64,000 nt of DNA. It comes from Candidatus Caccoplasma merdavium (GTDB lineage: Bacteria > Bacteroidota > Bacteroidia > Bacteroidales > UBA11471). Made by a program: the position numbers and the translations under genes. Every line of letters begins with the position of its first letter. Within the stretch, counting starts at the first letter, position 1. The stretch is from positions 1-64,000 of the forward strand of contig DVLI01000019.1 of the NCBI GenBank assembly GCA_018715595.1. Direction: 5' to 3'. Positions 58,696 through 64,000 of the stretch are shown here, in pieces. Below the pieces are notes generated by a model that worked only from the letters and a program-made list of their open reading frames with translations, did not search any database and was not told where the DNA came from.

Positions 58696-59289
58696 ATGGA
58701 AGAAAAAATTATAGCGGTGGCCAAGCAGGTTTTCCTGGAAAAGGGGTATGAAATGACCAGCATGAGCGACATTGCGGCCCGGGTGGGCATCAACCGCCCG
58801 ACGCTGCATTATTATTTCCGCACCAAAGAACGCATGTTTCAGGCTGTTGCCGCTCCCATTCTCGACGCTTTCGTGCCTAAAATCGAAGGTATAATCAAGG
58901 CCGATTGCCCCTTTATGGATAAGGTAGAGCGGTTGATTGATGCTTATATGCTCGTTTTTATCGAAAATCCGAATCTGCCCCGTTTTGTGGTGGGGGAGAT
59001 GCATCGCGACATCGATAATTTTTTGAACCTGATAGGAAAGTTCCCTACTGAGCATGTCCTGAAATTGTTGTTGGAATTGTTGCTCGATGAGATGGAAAAG
59101 GGGAATATCCGACGGGTTTCTCTTCCGGTGGAGATGGGTACTTTTTACAGCCAGATGACGTTCCCGTTTTTGACGGAGAACATGTTGACCCATCTTTTCT
59201 TTGAGGAACCGGGCGCGTATCGGAAATTCTTGGAGGAGGAGTGGAAGCCGAACATGCTTTCGCTGATGCGCCACTTGCTTCAACCGTAG
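58696..59289 (+). CDS. TetR/AcrR-family transcriptional regulator
   Basis: A 197-residue regulator with N-terminal helix-turn-helix (IIAVAKQVFLEKGYEMTSMSDIAARVGINRPTLHYYFRTKERMFQAV, residues 4-50) and a helical ligand domain. It follows the activase gene by 10 nt. The palindrome at 54425-54444 at the operon's start is the likely operator. Ligand unknown; the operon context hints at an acyl-CoA or related compound. Confidence 0.92.
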   Translation: MEEKIIAVAKQVFLEKGYEMTSMSDIAARVGINRPTLHYYFRTKERMFQAVAAPILDAFVPKIEGIIKADCPFMDKVERLIDAYMLVFIENPNLPRFVVGEMHRDIDNFLNLIGKFPTEHVLKLLLELLLDEMEKGNIRRVSLPVEMGTFYSQMTFPFLTENMLTHLFFEEPGAYRKFLEEEWKPNMLSLMRHLLQP

Positions 59290-59308
59290 ACCTGTTATTC
59301 TGCAAGGA

Positions 59309-59341
59309 GGGCCTTTCCCGTGTAGTGCAGGGGAGAGGCCC
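59309..59341 (+). terminator. terminator after tetR
   Basis: GGGCCTTTCCC pairs with GGGAGAGGCCC (one mismatch), loop 11 nt, then T-rich. Confidence 0.7.
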
Positions 59342-59471
59342 TTTCGTTTTATTCGGGTTTATCGGCATTGGAAATGTCCTGAATTTCATCTTCCGATTTT
59401 TGAAGGAGATGTTCCTTGTAATGGGCGCGTTGGAGGATTCCTGATGTCTTGTTATGGATCGTGGAAAACCA

Positions 59472-60395
59472 CTATTTCACGACGGGGCTTGCCGTTGTGC
59501 TTTTGCCGGCTCGCATGACCCAGGCATCGGGGAATGGGGTCTCCCCGGCCAACTGTTTTTGCAGGTAGACGTATGCCTCTTTGCGTTGGGTGAAAGAGTG
59601 GGTGTAGAGGTAGGCACGGCGACCGTCTTCGAAAAGGTATATCGGTTCGGTGACACCGTTGTTGTGGAACTTTTGCAGTTGCAGGAGGGCGCTTTCCCGG
59701 TCGGTGAGGGTCGATACCACGATGAGATATTCGCCTTCGGCGACGCGGTTGTTGACTTCATCGGTGAGGGTGGTCGGGGTGAGGGAGGCTTGGTCGGCTT
59801 CGGGTGCTGTGGCAAAAGGTACTGAGGTTACCAGCAGGAGCAGCAGGAGGGCGGCGGCTGCCATGACACGGTTGAAGACGCGACGGCGAATGGTGAAATG
59901 AATGACCCGTTCTTCGGTCTCGATGCGGGTCTCCGCTTTTTCCGACGCCACATTGCGGCTGCTTGTCAGCTCTTTGACCGGCAGCAACGAGAGCGTGGGT
60001 AATCCGAAGTGGTTGAGGTTCAGAAGATAATCGGGCGATGGCTCGAATGTGAGGGTGTTGTCTCCGGTCAGGAGGAAACAACCCAGATTGCCAAAAGCGA
60101 CGCGATTCCCCGCTTTTTGGAGCAAGGCATGCAGTGTCGCTATCTCTTGCTCGATGCATTGCGATGCTTGCTCGTAGCTGATGTGTTGCGCTCTCATGAA
60201 AGAGGCGGTCAGTAGGCCGTCGTTGTAGGTCAGGGTTGGGTTGAAGACGATGGAGCGTGTCGGTGGATAGAATATGTTCTCCTCTGTCGAGAAGCGTGCC
60301 GGCCGGTCTTGCAGGACAAATCCTCCCAAGCCGGGTATCAACACGCAGTCGTGCTCGGTCAGCAGATATTCGATGTGTTTTGTTATAGCAAGCAT
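59472..60395 (-). CDS. HU-CCDC81/SPOR-domain protein
   Basis: A 307-residue protein. Two prokaryotic CCDC81-type HU domains occupy residues 1-~135 (ITKHIEYLLTEHDCVLIPGLGGFVLQDRPA and NPTLTYNDGLLTASFMRAQHISYEQA), a membrane helix lies at about 177-195 (RVMAAAALLLLLLVTSVPFA), and a periplasmic SPOR domain follows (about 222-300, EYLIVVSTLTDRESALLQLQKFHNNG) that binds denuded peptidoglycan. It links the cytoplasmic face, perhaps DNA or division proteins, to septal wall; this is known only in outline for Bacteroidota. -7 box TATCTTTG at 60401-60408, 6 nt upstream of the start. Confidence 0.88.
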   Translation of the reverse strand: MLAITKHIEYLLTEHDCVLIPGLGGFVLQDRPARFSTEENIFYPPTRSIVFNPTLTYNDGLLTASFMRAQHISYEQASQCIEQEIATLHALLQKAGNRVAFGNLGCFLLTGDNTLTFEPSPDYLLNLNHFGLPTLSLLPVKELTSSRNVASEKAETRIETEERVIHFTIRRRVFNRVMAAAALLLLLLVTSVPFATAPEADQASLTPTTLTDEVNNRVAEGEYLIVVSTLTDRESALLQLQKFHNNGVTEPIYLFEDGRRAYLYTHSFTQRKEAYVYLQKQLAGETPFPDAWVMRAGKSTTASPVVK

Positions 60396-60408
60396 TGCGA
60401 CAAAGATA

Positions 60409-60680
60409 GCGAAAAAAACATTTTAGTTTATGATTCCGCGAGGAAAAATGCGATGATTTTGTTGGGTGCCTTCACTTGCTTCTCGGTGTGTGGGGGGAAT
60501 GATGCCGCTTGCAGATAGATTGATTTCTTTTGAATAGAACGATAAAAAAGGGACTTCTTGATATAAAAAGTGTTGATTTATAATGTGTTTGCTTTTTGTC
60601 GGCATAAAAAGGCCGCCGATGCTCGGAGCATGCTTTTTTTATTATAGCTTTGCCTCGCAGATTGTTATAGGTATAATCCG
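60409..60680. other. intergenic stretch without a supported gene
   Basis: Small open frames only (the longest about 60-70 codons), without recognisable sequence or convincing starts. No strong hairpin. It may be the boundary of the prophage-like segment. Confidence 0.4.
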
Positions 60681-60741
60681 CAAAACGAAATGTTCCGGTG
60701 TTTCAAAACAAAATGTTCCAATCCACAAAACGAAACGTACC
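60681..60741. repeat. three imperfect 16-bp direct repeats with 22-23-bp period
   Basis: CAAAACGAAATGTTCC (60681-60696), CAAAACAAAATGTTCC (60704-60719) and CAAAACGAAACGTACC (60726-60741). Unit 2 differs from unit 1 at one base, unit 3 at two. The spacing of two helical turns is like binding sites for a protein that stacks on one face of DNA. Function unknown. Confidence 0.6.
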
Positions 60742-60775
60742 TCTGTCAATCCTTTTTCTCCCCTTCAAACTCAAT

Positions 60776-60815
60776 AAAAAAGCACTGGAAAAATATACTT
60801 TTCCAGTGCTTTTTT
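60776..60815. terminator. bidirectional terminator
   Basis: A perfect 17-bp inverted repeat (AAAAAAGCACTGGAAAA and complement, loop 6 nt) with A- and T-runs; strong in both directions. On the minus strand it ends the methylase transcript. Confidence 0.85.
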
Positions 60816-60924
60816 ATTGTCCCAACTTTTGGCTATCTCGCAAAAATCATTAACTTTACAACAAATAAAAGGAATGTTATGCCATGTTTCAACGCTGTTC
60901 TAATGCCATTGTTACGGCATTATA

Positions 60925-61779
60925 TCACGCGGCAGAACTTGTGTGCGGCGTATCATGCCTCTTATACAGCATCATGTCCGTGTACTTGGAGTTATAATTC
61001 ATGTGCGCATTAAACTCGGATTTCACGCAACCCTCAAAGGGGTCGCCCAACGTCCGGTTCTTATCCATCCATTCGCAAAGCTCCACAATAGAGGACTTGT
61101 TTGACGTGAAGTACACAAACGAGTGGCCATTCAGAACGGTCAGCACATCCAAGTAGTCGGACAGCCTCCAATACATCGAATAAGTGGTGACATCCGTACT
61201 CAAATAAGGAGGATCGACAAGGAACACGACACCCGGAACGTCTTTGTAACGAGCAAAGAGCTCTTTATAATCGCAATTTGTAATGGTAAGACCTTCGAGG
61301 TAGTCGGGGCAAATCGGATAGTCTGTCGTGCGTACATTATTATACAACGCCTCCTTGCGCATCTCTTCGAGGGACAACTTGTATTTCATGGAGAACATCA
61401 GCGATGACGACAGGGTGATGTAGTCGACATAGCCGCTGTTTTCGGCCGCGGCTATACATTCAAAGATACTCTCTCGAATGTCCCCGGTGATGCGTTGATG
61501 TCGTTTGACCCCGGAGGCCAGAGCCCTTATTTGGGCAAGGAGGGCGTTCGTTTGGGGAATTTCTTCGATGCGACGGCGGTAGTCGTCGAAATCGTTGTAA
61601 ACGACGGTCGCGTCCGGACGGCAATGTTTGGTGATGTGAGACAACAGGCCGGAGCCTCCGAACAAGTCGACAAAGGTTGTGGCATCGTCGAAGTGTTTCA
61701 ACGTCTCGATAAACGCTCTTGCAAAATTTCGTTTCTGTCCCACAAAGGGAAGGGGCGCGGATAGGTACAGTTTTTTCAT
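60925..61779 (-). CDS. D12-class N6-adenine DNA methyltransferase
   Basis: A 284-residue Dam-like methylase. Motif I-type PFVGQKRNFARAFIETL and VDLFGGSGLLS, and the catalytic DPPYLSTDV (DPPY) are clear; the segment between holds the target-recognition region. It lies 3 nt after a thymidylate-synthase-like gene and probably belongs to a prophage. It would add methyl groups to adenine in a short sequence unknown to me, possibly for self/non-self protection. Confidence 0.85.
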   Translation of the reverse strand: MKKLYLSAPLPFVGQKRNFARAFIETLKHFDDATTFVDLFGGSGLLSHITKHCRPDATVVYNDFDDYRRRIEEIPQTNALLAQIRALASGVKRHQRITGDIRESIFECIAAAENSGYVDYITLSSSLMFSMKYKLSLEEMRKEALYNNVRTTDYPICPDYLEGLTITNCDYKELFARYKDVPGVVFLVDPPYLSTDVTTYSMYWRLSDYLDVLTVLNGHSFVYFTSNKSSIVELCEWMDKNRTLGDPFEGCVKSEFNAHMNYNSKYTDMMLYKRHDTPHTSSAA

Positions 61780-61782
61780 AGC

Positions 61783-62421
61783 TTATACATTTAATTCAAA
61801 CTTTACATTTTCATTTCCCGAGAGCAGTTCGCGGGTTTTTTCCCGGTTGGTTTCATAGATGTGGACATTCCCGAGATTCAGGGTGATTGACCCAAGGGGT
61901 AGGTCTATCTGCCGGGCCATGAGGTAGAGGTGGTAGATGTCTGCGGGCAGTCCGAGGTTTGCATCGGAACTGCGTTGGTAGGCCGACACGACCAGCCGGC
62001 CATCATCGATCTGGAACTGCACTAAGCTCAGGCAGGGGGCTTGGTTGCTTTCCGCACCGGTGGCGCCCAGAAAGAGGACGTAGTTCTTGCTGTTGCGTTT
62101 TTCCCGGTTTATCCGTTCGATAAGCGGTGGGAGCTTTTCCAAATAGGTGGGGTAACTGTTCACCAATACGGGGCCGCAATAATCCCACCAGTTGATACCG
62201 GCATCGCGGTATTTCTCCACGGTGCGCTCGCCTTGCATGAAGAGGTCGAGTTCGTTCCGCAGTTTTTTGCGGGCGATGTTGTGCCCCTCGAAAATGTCGA
62301 GTAGGTCGGCGGGTGTAAGGTGTAACCTCTCGTTGAGCAGGTAGATGATTTCGCCTTTTTTGTTCCTTTGCCGTTTTCCCGTTTCGATGATGCGGGTCAG
62401 CATTTGATAATATTTGTTCAT
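61783..62421 (-). CDS. thymidylate-synthase-like protein, possible dCMP (hydroxy)methylase
   Basis: A 212-residue ThyA-superfamily protein, about 50 residues shorter than ThyA. It matches ThyA from the start (YYQMLTRIIETGKRQRN for the N-terminal helix, RNELDLFMQGERTVEKYRDAGINWWDY) through APCLSLVQF (catalytic Cys), AYQRSSDANLGLPADIYHLYLM and LNLGNVHIYETN (the His and Tyr that bind the sugar). In ThyA the segment LGLPFNI contains Asn177, which selects uracil; here it is LGLPADI with Asp, the residue used by dCMP hydroxymethylases. The His after the catalytic Cys is Leu and the arginines that bind phosphate from the partner subunit are changed, so activity is uncertain. ATG at 62421. Confidence 0.7.
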   Translation of the reverse strand: MNKYYQMLTRIIETGKRQRNKKGEIIYLLNERLHLTPADLLDIFEGHNIARKKLRNELDLFMQGERTVEKYRDAGINWWDYCGPVLVNSYPTYLEKLPPLIERINREKRNSKNYVLFLGATGAESNQAPCLSLVQFQIDDGRLVVSAYQRSSDANLGLPADIYHLYLMARQIDLPLGSITLNLGNVHIYETNREKTRELLSGNENVKFELNV

Positions 62422-62448
62422 TCGATCGTTTTTTTCGGTTTATTGTTT

Positions 62449-62456
62449 TACATTTG
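62449..62456 (+). promoter_or_regulatory. -7 box on the plus strand before a candidate structured RNA
   Basis: TACATTTG fits TAnnTTTG; transcription would begin about at 62462, the start of the first inverted repeat. The -33 region lacks TTTG at the normal spacing, so the promoter is only possible. Confidence 0.4.
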
Positions 62457-62460
62457 TGTT

Positions 62461-62604
62461 GCCAATCACATACGATGCGGAATTTCCGCACACACAAAAG
62501 CGCCACAGCGCGGTCAGAAGGCATAAGCCCCCGACTGTGCGTTGTGGCGCATCTTTGTGTTAGTATGTGATTGGCGTCCTACTAACAGGTCGGGGGCTTT
62601 TTTC
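62461..62604 (+). ncRNA. candidate structured noncoding element with two exclusive hairpins
   Basis: A cluster of complementary segments: A (62461-62473, GCCAATCACATAC) with A' (62563-62575), enclosing B (62500-62507, GCGCCACA) with B' (62543-62550). C (62525-62535, AAGCCCCCGAC) pairs with C' (62589-62599), enclosing D (62558-62565, TGTTAGTA) with D' (62580-62587). All pairs are perfect. A:A' and C:C' cross, so the two folds exclude each other; C:C' is followed by T's, as in a terminator. A -7 box lies just before A. It may be a small RNA, a leader switch or a recombination element. Confidence 0.45.
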
Positions 62605-62625
62605 ATTTCCCCCGGATTTTCTTTA

Positions 62626-63120
62626 TTATCTTTTCAAAAAGAGACGGGCGGCCGCCCAAGCGACCGCACCGGCTATGAGTGCGAGCATGAGGTTGCCCAA
62701 CCATAATCTCATTTGCGTGAACCACCCCATCGGTTTTTCGATAGGCACAGGCTGCGGCACCACCTTCTCCCGGTATATAATCGAATCTTTCGCTTGGACG
62801 GACAGCTCTCGGGTAAGGGTGTCGGTGCGAGGCTTCGTTTCGAGCGTGTGGAAGAGCGAGCCGTCGGACAAGATGCGGGCATCGCTCATGGCGTAGTCGT
62901 TTTCGAGATGAGACGAGCTGTCGGCCGTCGTCCGCTCGGCCGATTGTGGCGGAACTTCCATAAAGAAGGTATCGACCACTTGCACATAGCGCAACCGCTC
63001 TTCTATTCTTATACTATCCTTTCCCTCGACTACAACGACCTGCCTACCGGTGCGGCACGATGAGAATAGTAGCAGAGTAACGGAAAAGGTTATCAATGAG
63101 GCTATCTTGCTTTTGTTCAT
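62626..63120 (-). CDS. probable unimolecular spanin (lipoprotein with C-terminal membrane helix)
   Basis: A 164-residue protein with an N-terminal lipoprotein signal (lipobox LFSSC, Cys22) and a C-terminal transmembrane helix (RLWLGNLMLALIAGAVAWAAARLFLKR, about 140-160), joined by a periplasmic linker rich in Ser, Thr and Val. That layout, a single protein tethered to both the outer and inner membranes, is the signature of a u-spanin, which fuses the membranes at the end of phage lysis. It overlaps the DUF5675 gene by 4 bp and follows a holin-like gene. No sequence homologue recognised. Confidence 0.6.
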   Translation of the reverse strand: MNKSKIASLITFSVTLLLFSSCRTGRQVVVVEGKDSIRIEERLRYVQVVDTFFMEVPPQSAERTTADSSSHLENDYAMSDARILSDGSLFHTLETKPRTDTLTRELSVQAKDSIIYREKVVPQPVPIEKPMGWFTQMRLWLGNLMLALIAGAVAWAAARLFLKR

Positions 63121-63527
63121 ACGACCTCTATTTCTATGGTTTCACCACCGGCAAGAGCCGCCTTGCACAGCGCCACCAGCTTCTCCTCGTAGGGCGTCGA
63201 GTTGATAACCTTACCCTTCACCTTGTTTTCCCCCACTAATATGCACCCGGCAGAGTCCTCCGCCGTGTTGCCCCGGTGGATAAGCACACCCTCAAACATC
63301 GGCACATCGAGCAGCCGGGGAAGGTCGCGGCCAAACTTTGGAGAACGGTTCACGATAACTTTGTAGCGGCCTTCTGGGATAGCCGTCTCACCGGGCACCT
63401 TGGCCTCACCTCCGGCAAGGTCGCGCACCCGGTCTTCGAGGGTATCGCAGAACTTTTCTCCGTTTACAGACAAAGAGCCTATTGTATAGGTGTCTCCTTT
63501 GAATCTTCTAACAAGTCGTAACTTCAT
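63117..63527 (-). CDS. DUF5675-family phage protein
   Basis: A 136-residue small domain protein: LRLVRRFKGDTYTIGSLSVNGEKFCDTLEDRVRDL, GRYKVIVNRSPKFGRDLPRLLDVP, GVLIHRGNTAEDSAGCILVGENKV. This is the DUF5675 family, found in phage and phage-derived lysis loci of Bacteroidota; the His and Cys (IHRGN..SAGCI) resemble an L,D-transpeptidase-type or peptidoglycan-active arrangement, so an endolysin-like role is possible but unproven. It overlaps the spanin and the holin genes by 4 bp each. Confidence 0.8.
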   Translation of the reverse strand: MKLRLVRRFKGDTYTIGSLSVNGEKFCDTLEDRVRDLAGGEAKVPGETAIPEGRYKVIVNRSPKFGRDLPRLLDVPMFEGVLIHRGNTAEDSAGCILVGENKVKGKVINSTPYEEKLVALCKAALAGGETIEIEVV

Positions 63528-64000
63528 TTCTTTTCCTCCTGGTTATTATTTGTAAATTCTTCATTCAACGTATCACCGTGCTCCCGCTCCACGCGCTCCA
63601 CGATTTTCTGCACGTTCTCGGGCAGCGCCCGCTTGAACTCAAAGCGGATAACGTGGTAGATAATGCGCAGCGCCTTGTTCGCCGGGTAGGCGTGTATGAG
63701 GTTACGGAAAGCATTCTGCACATACACATACATAAACACATACGTCAGCGACTTCATTGCGATGAGCGCCGCCGTGTCGTCGCCACAGTTCAACATGATG
63801 GAATATATCGTCTCCGAGATAATCAGGTAGAGCAGCAGCTCGGCCAGCGCGTTTTTGAATTTCTTGAATGAGAAATTCCGACACCGCACCACCGACACCC
63901 CGTCGGCCCGCATACCCGCCCACACGTTGAAGGCAAACATGATAACCAGCGCATAGACAAACCCTCGTGTCGGCGTCAGGAAGGCCAGCACGGGACTCAT
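63524..64000 (-). CDS. phage holin-family membrane protein (may extend past the edge)
   Basis: At least 158 residues with a Met at the very edge of the window: MSPVLAFLTPTRGFVYALVIMFAFNVWAGMRADG. About three membrane helices (11-30, about 50-70 and 80-97) and a charged cytoplasmic tail (KRALPENVQKIVERVEREHGDTLNEEF). This fits the Bacteroidota phage holin family that makes the inner-membrane hole in lysis. It is the first of three coupled lysis genes: holin, DUF5675 and spanin. Confidence 0.75.
   Translation of the reverse strand: MSPVLAFLTPTRGFVYALVIMFAFNVWAGMRADGVSVVRCRNFSFKKFKNALAELLLYLIISETIYSIMLNCGDDTAALIAMKSLTYVFMYVYVQNAFRNLIHAYPANKALRIIYHVIRFEFKRALPENVQKIVERVEREHGDTLNEEFTNNNQEEKK

Overview
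The window looks like a chromosomal segment of a gut-type Bacteroidales bacterium (phylum Bacteroidota), perhaps close to Barnesiella; the genus is inference. The signs are the Bacteroidota promoter signature (TAnnTTTG at -7, usually near a TTTG-like -33 about 20 nt upstream) in front of many genes, weak Shine-Dalgarno sites, a FeoA-FeoB fusion, a BtuB/BtuG cobalamin pair, an SDR-type mannonate oxidoreductase beside UxuA, HU-CCDC81/SPOR proteins and C-terminal tails typical of secreted Bacteroidales enzymes.

Left part (0-14 kb): the start of a KDG kinase, an MlaE/MlaF lipid transporter pair, a secreted alpha/beta hydrolase, LptB, MenA with a CPBP protease, riboflavin synthase, a nitroreductase, PurM, a secreted GH105 glycosidase, RsmI, a coiled-coil lipoprotein and a YjjG-like phosphatase. 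From 14 to 20.6 kb a single minus-strand operon carries TolC, MacA, MacB-type ATPase and permease, then a LytS-type kinase and LytTR regulator. Then follow an AspT/YidE-type transporter, FolK, and a cobalamin-riboswitch-controlled btuB-btuG operon, a CDF metal transporter, thioredoxin behind a tandemly duplicated promoter, and DnaE.

Middle (32-49 kb): hexuronate catabolism (UxuA, SDR mannonate oxidoreductase, an acetyltransferase), a phosphatase, an ACP-like protein with a GT2-like protein, a secreted C1-type aminopeptidase, RfbC, a short Dxs, an orphan TrpB2, a pectin operon (GH28, SEL1 protein, PL1 lyase) and a CotH-kinase protein. GH28, PL1 and GH105 make unsaturated uronides and UxuA, the SDR enzyme and KdgK can funnel uronates to KDG-phosphate, so the dispersed genes form one pectin/uronate route. 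The most striking signal is upstream of trpB2: a promoter, a 20-residue leader peptide with three Trp codons, and a perfect 17-bp terminator stem that can compete with an antiterminator, i.e. a trp-type attenuator.

Right part (49-64 kb): FeoAB with its Cys-rich partner, tRNA-Cys, a Bcr/CflA exporter, a patatin phospholipase, a 1403-residue 2-hydroxyacyl-CoA dehydratase activase-type fusion co-transcribed with a TetR regulator and preceded by a 20-bp perfect palindrome, and an HU/SPOR protein. From about 60.8 kb to the end lies a prophage-like segment: holin, DUF5675 protein and a probable u-spanin, a thymidylate-synthase-like protein with the Asn-to-Asp change that marks dCMP-specific relatives, and a D12-class adenine methylase, with a noncoding element of mutually exclusive hairpins between the lysis genes and the thyA-like gene. 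No integrase or tail/capsid gene is visible, so the prophage call rests on the lysis module.
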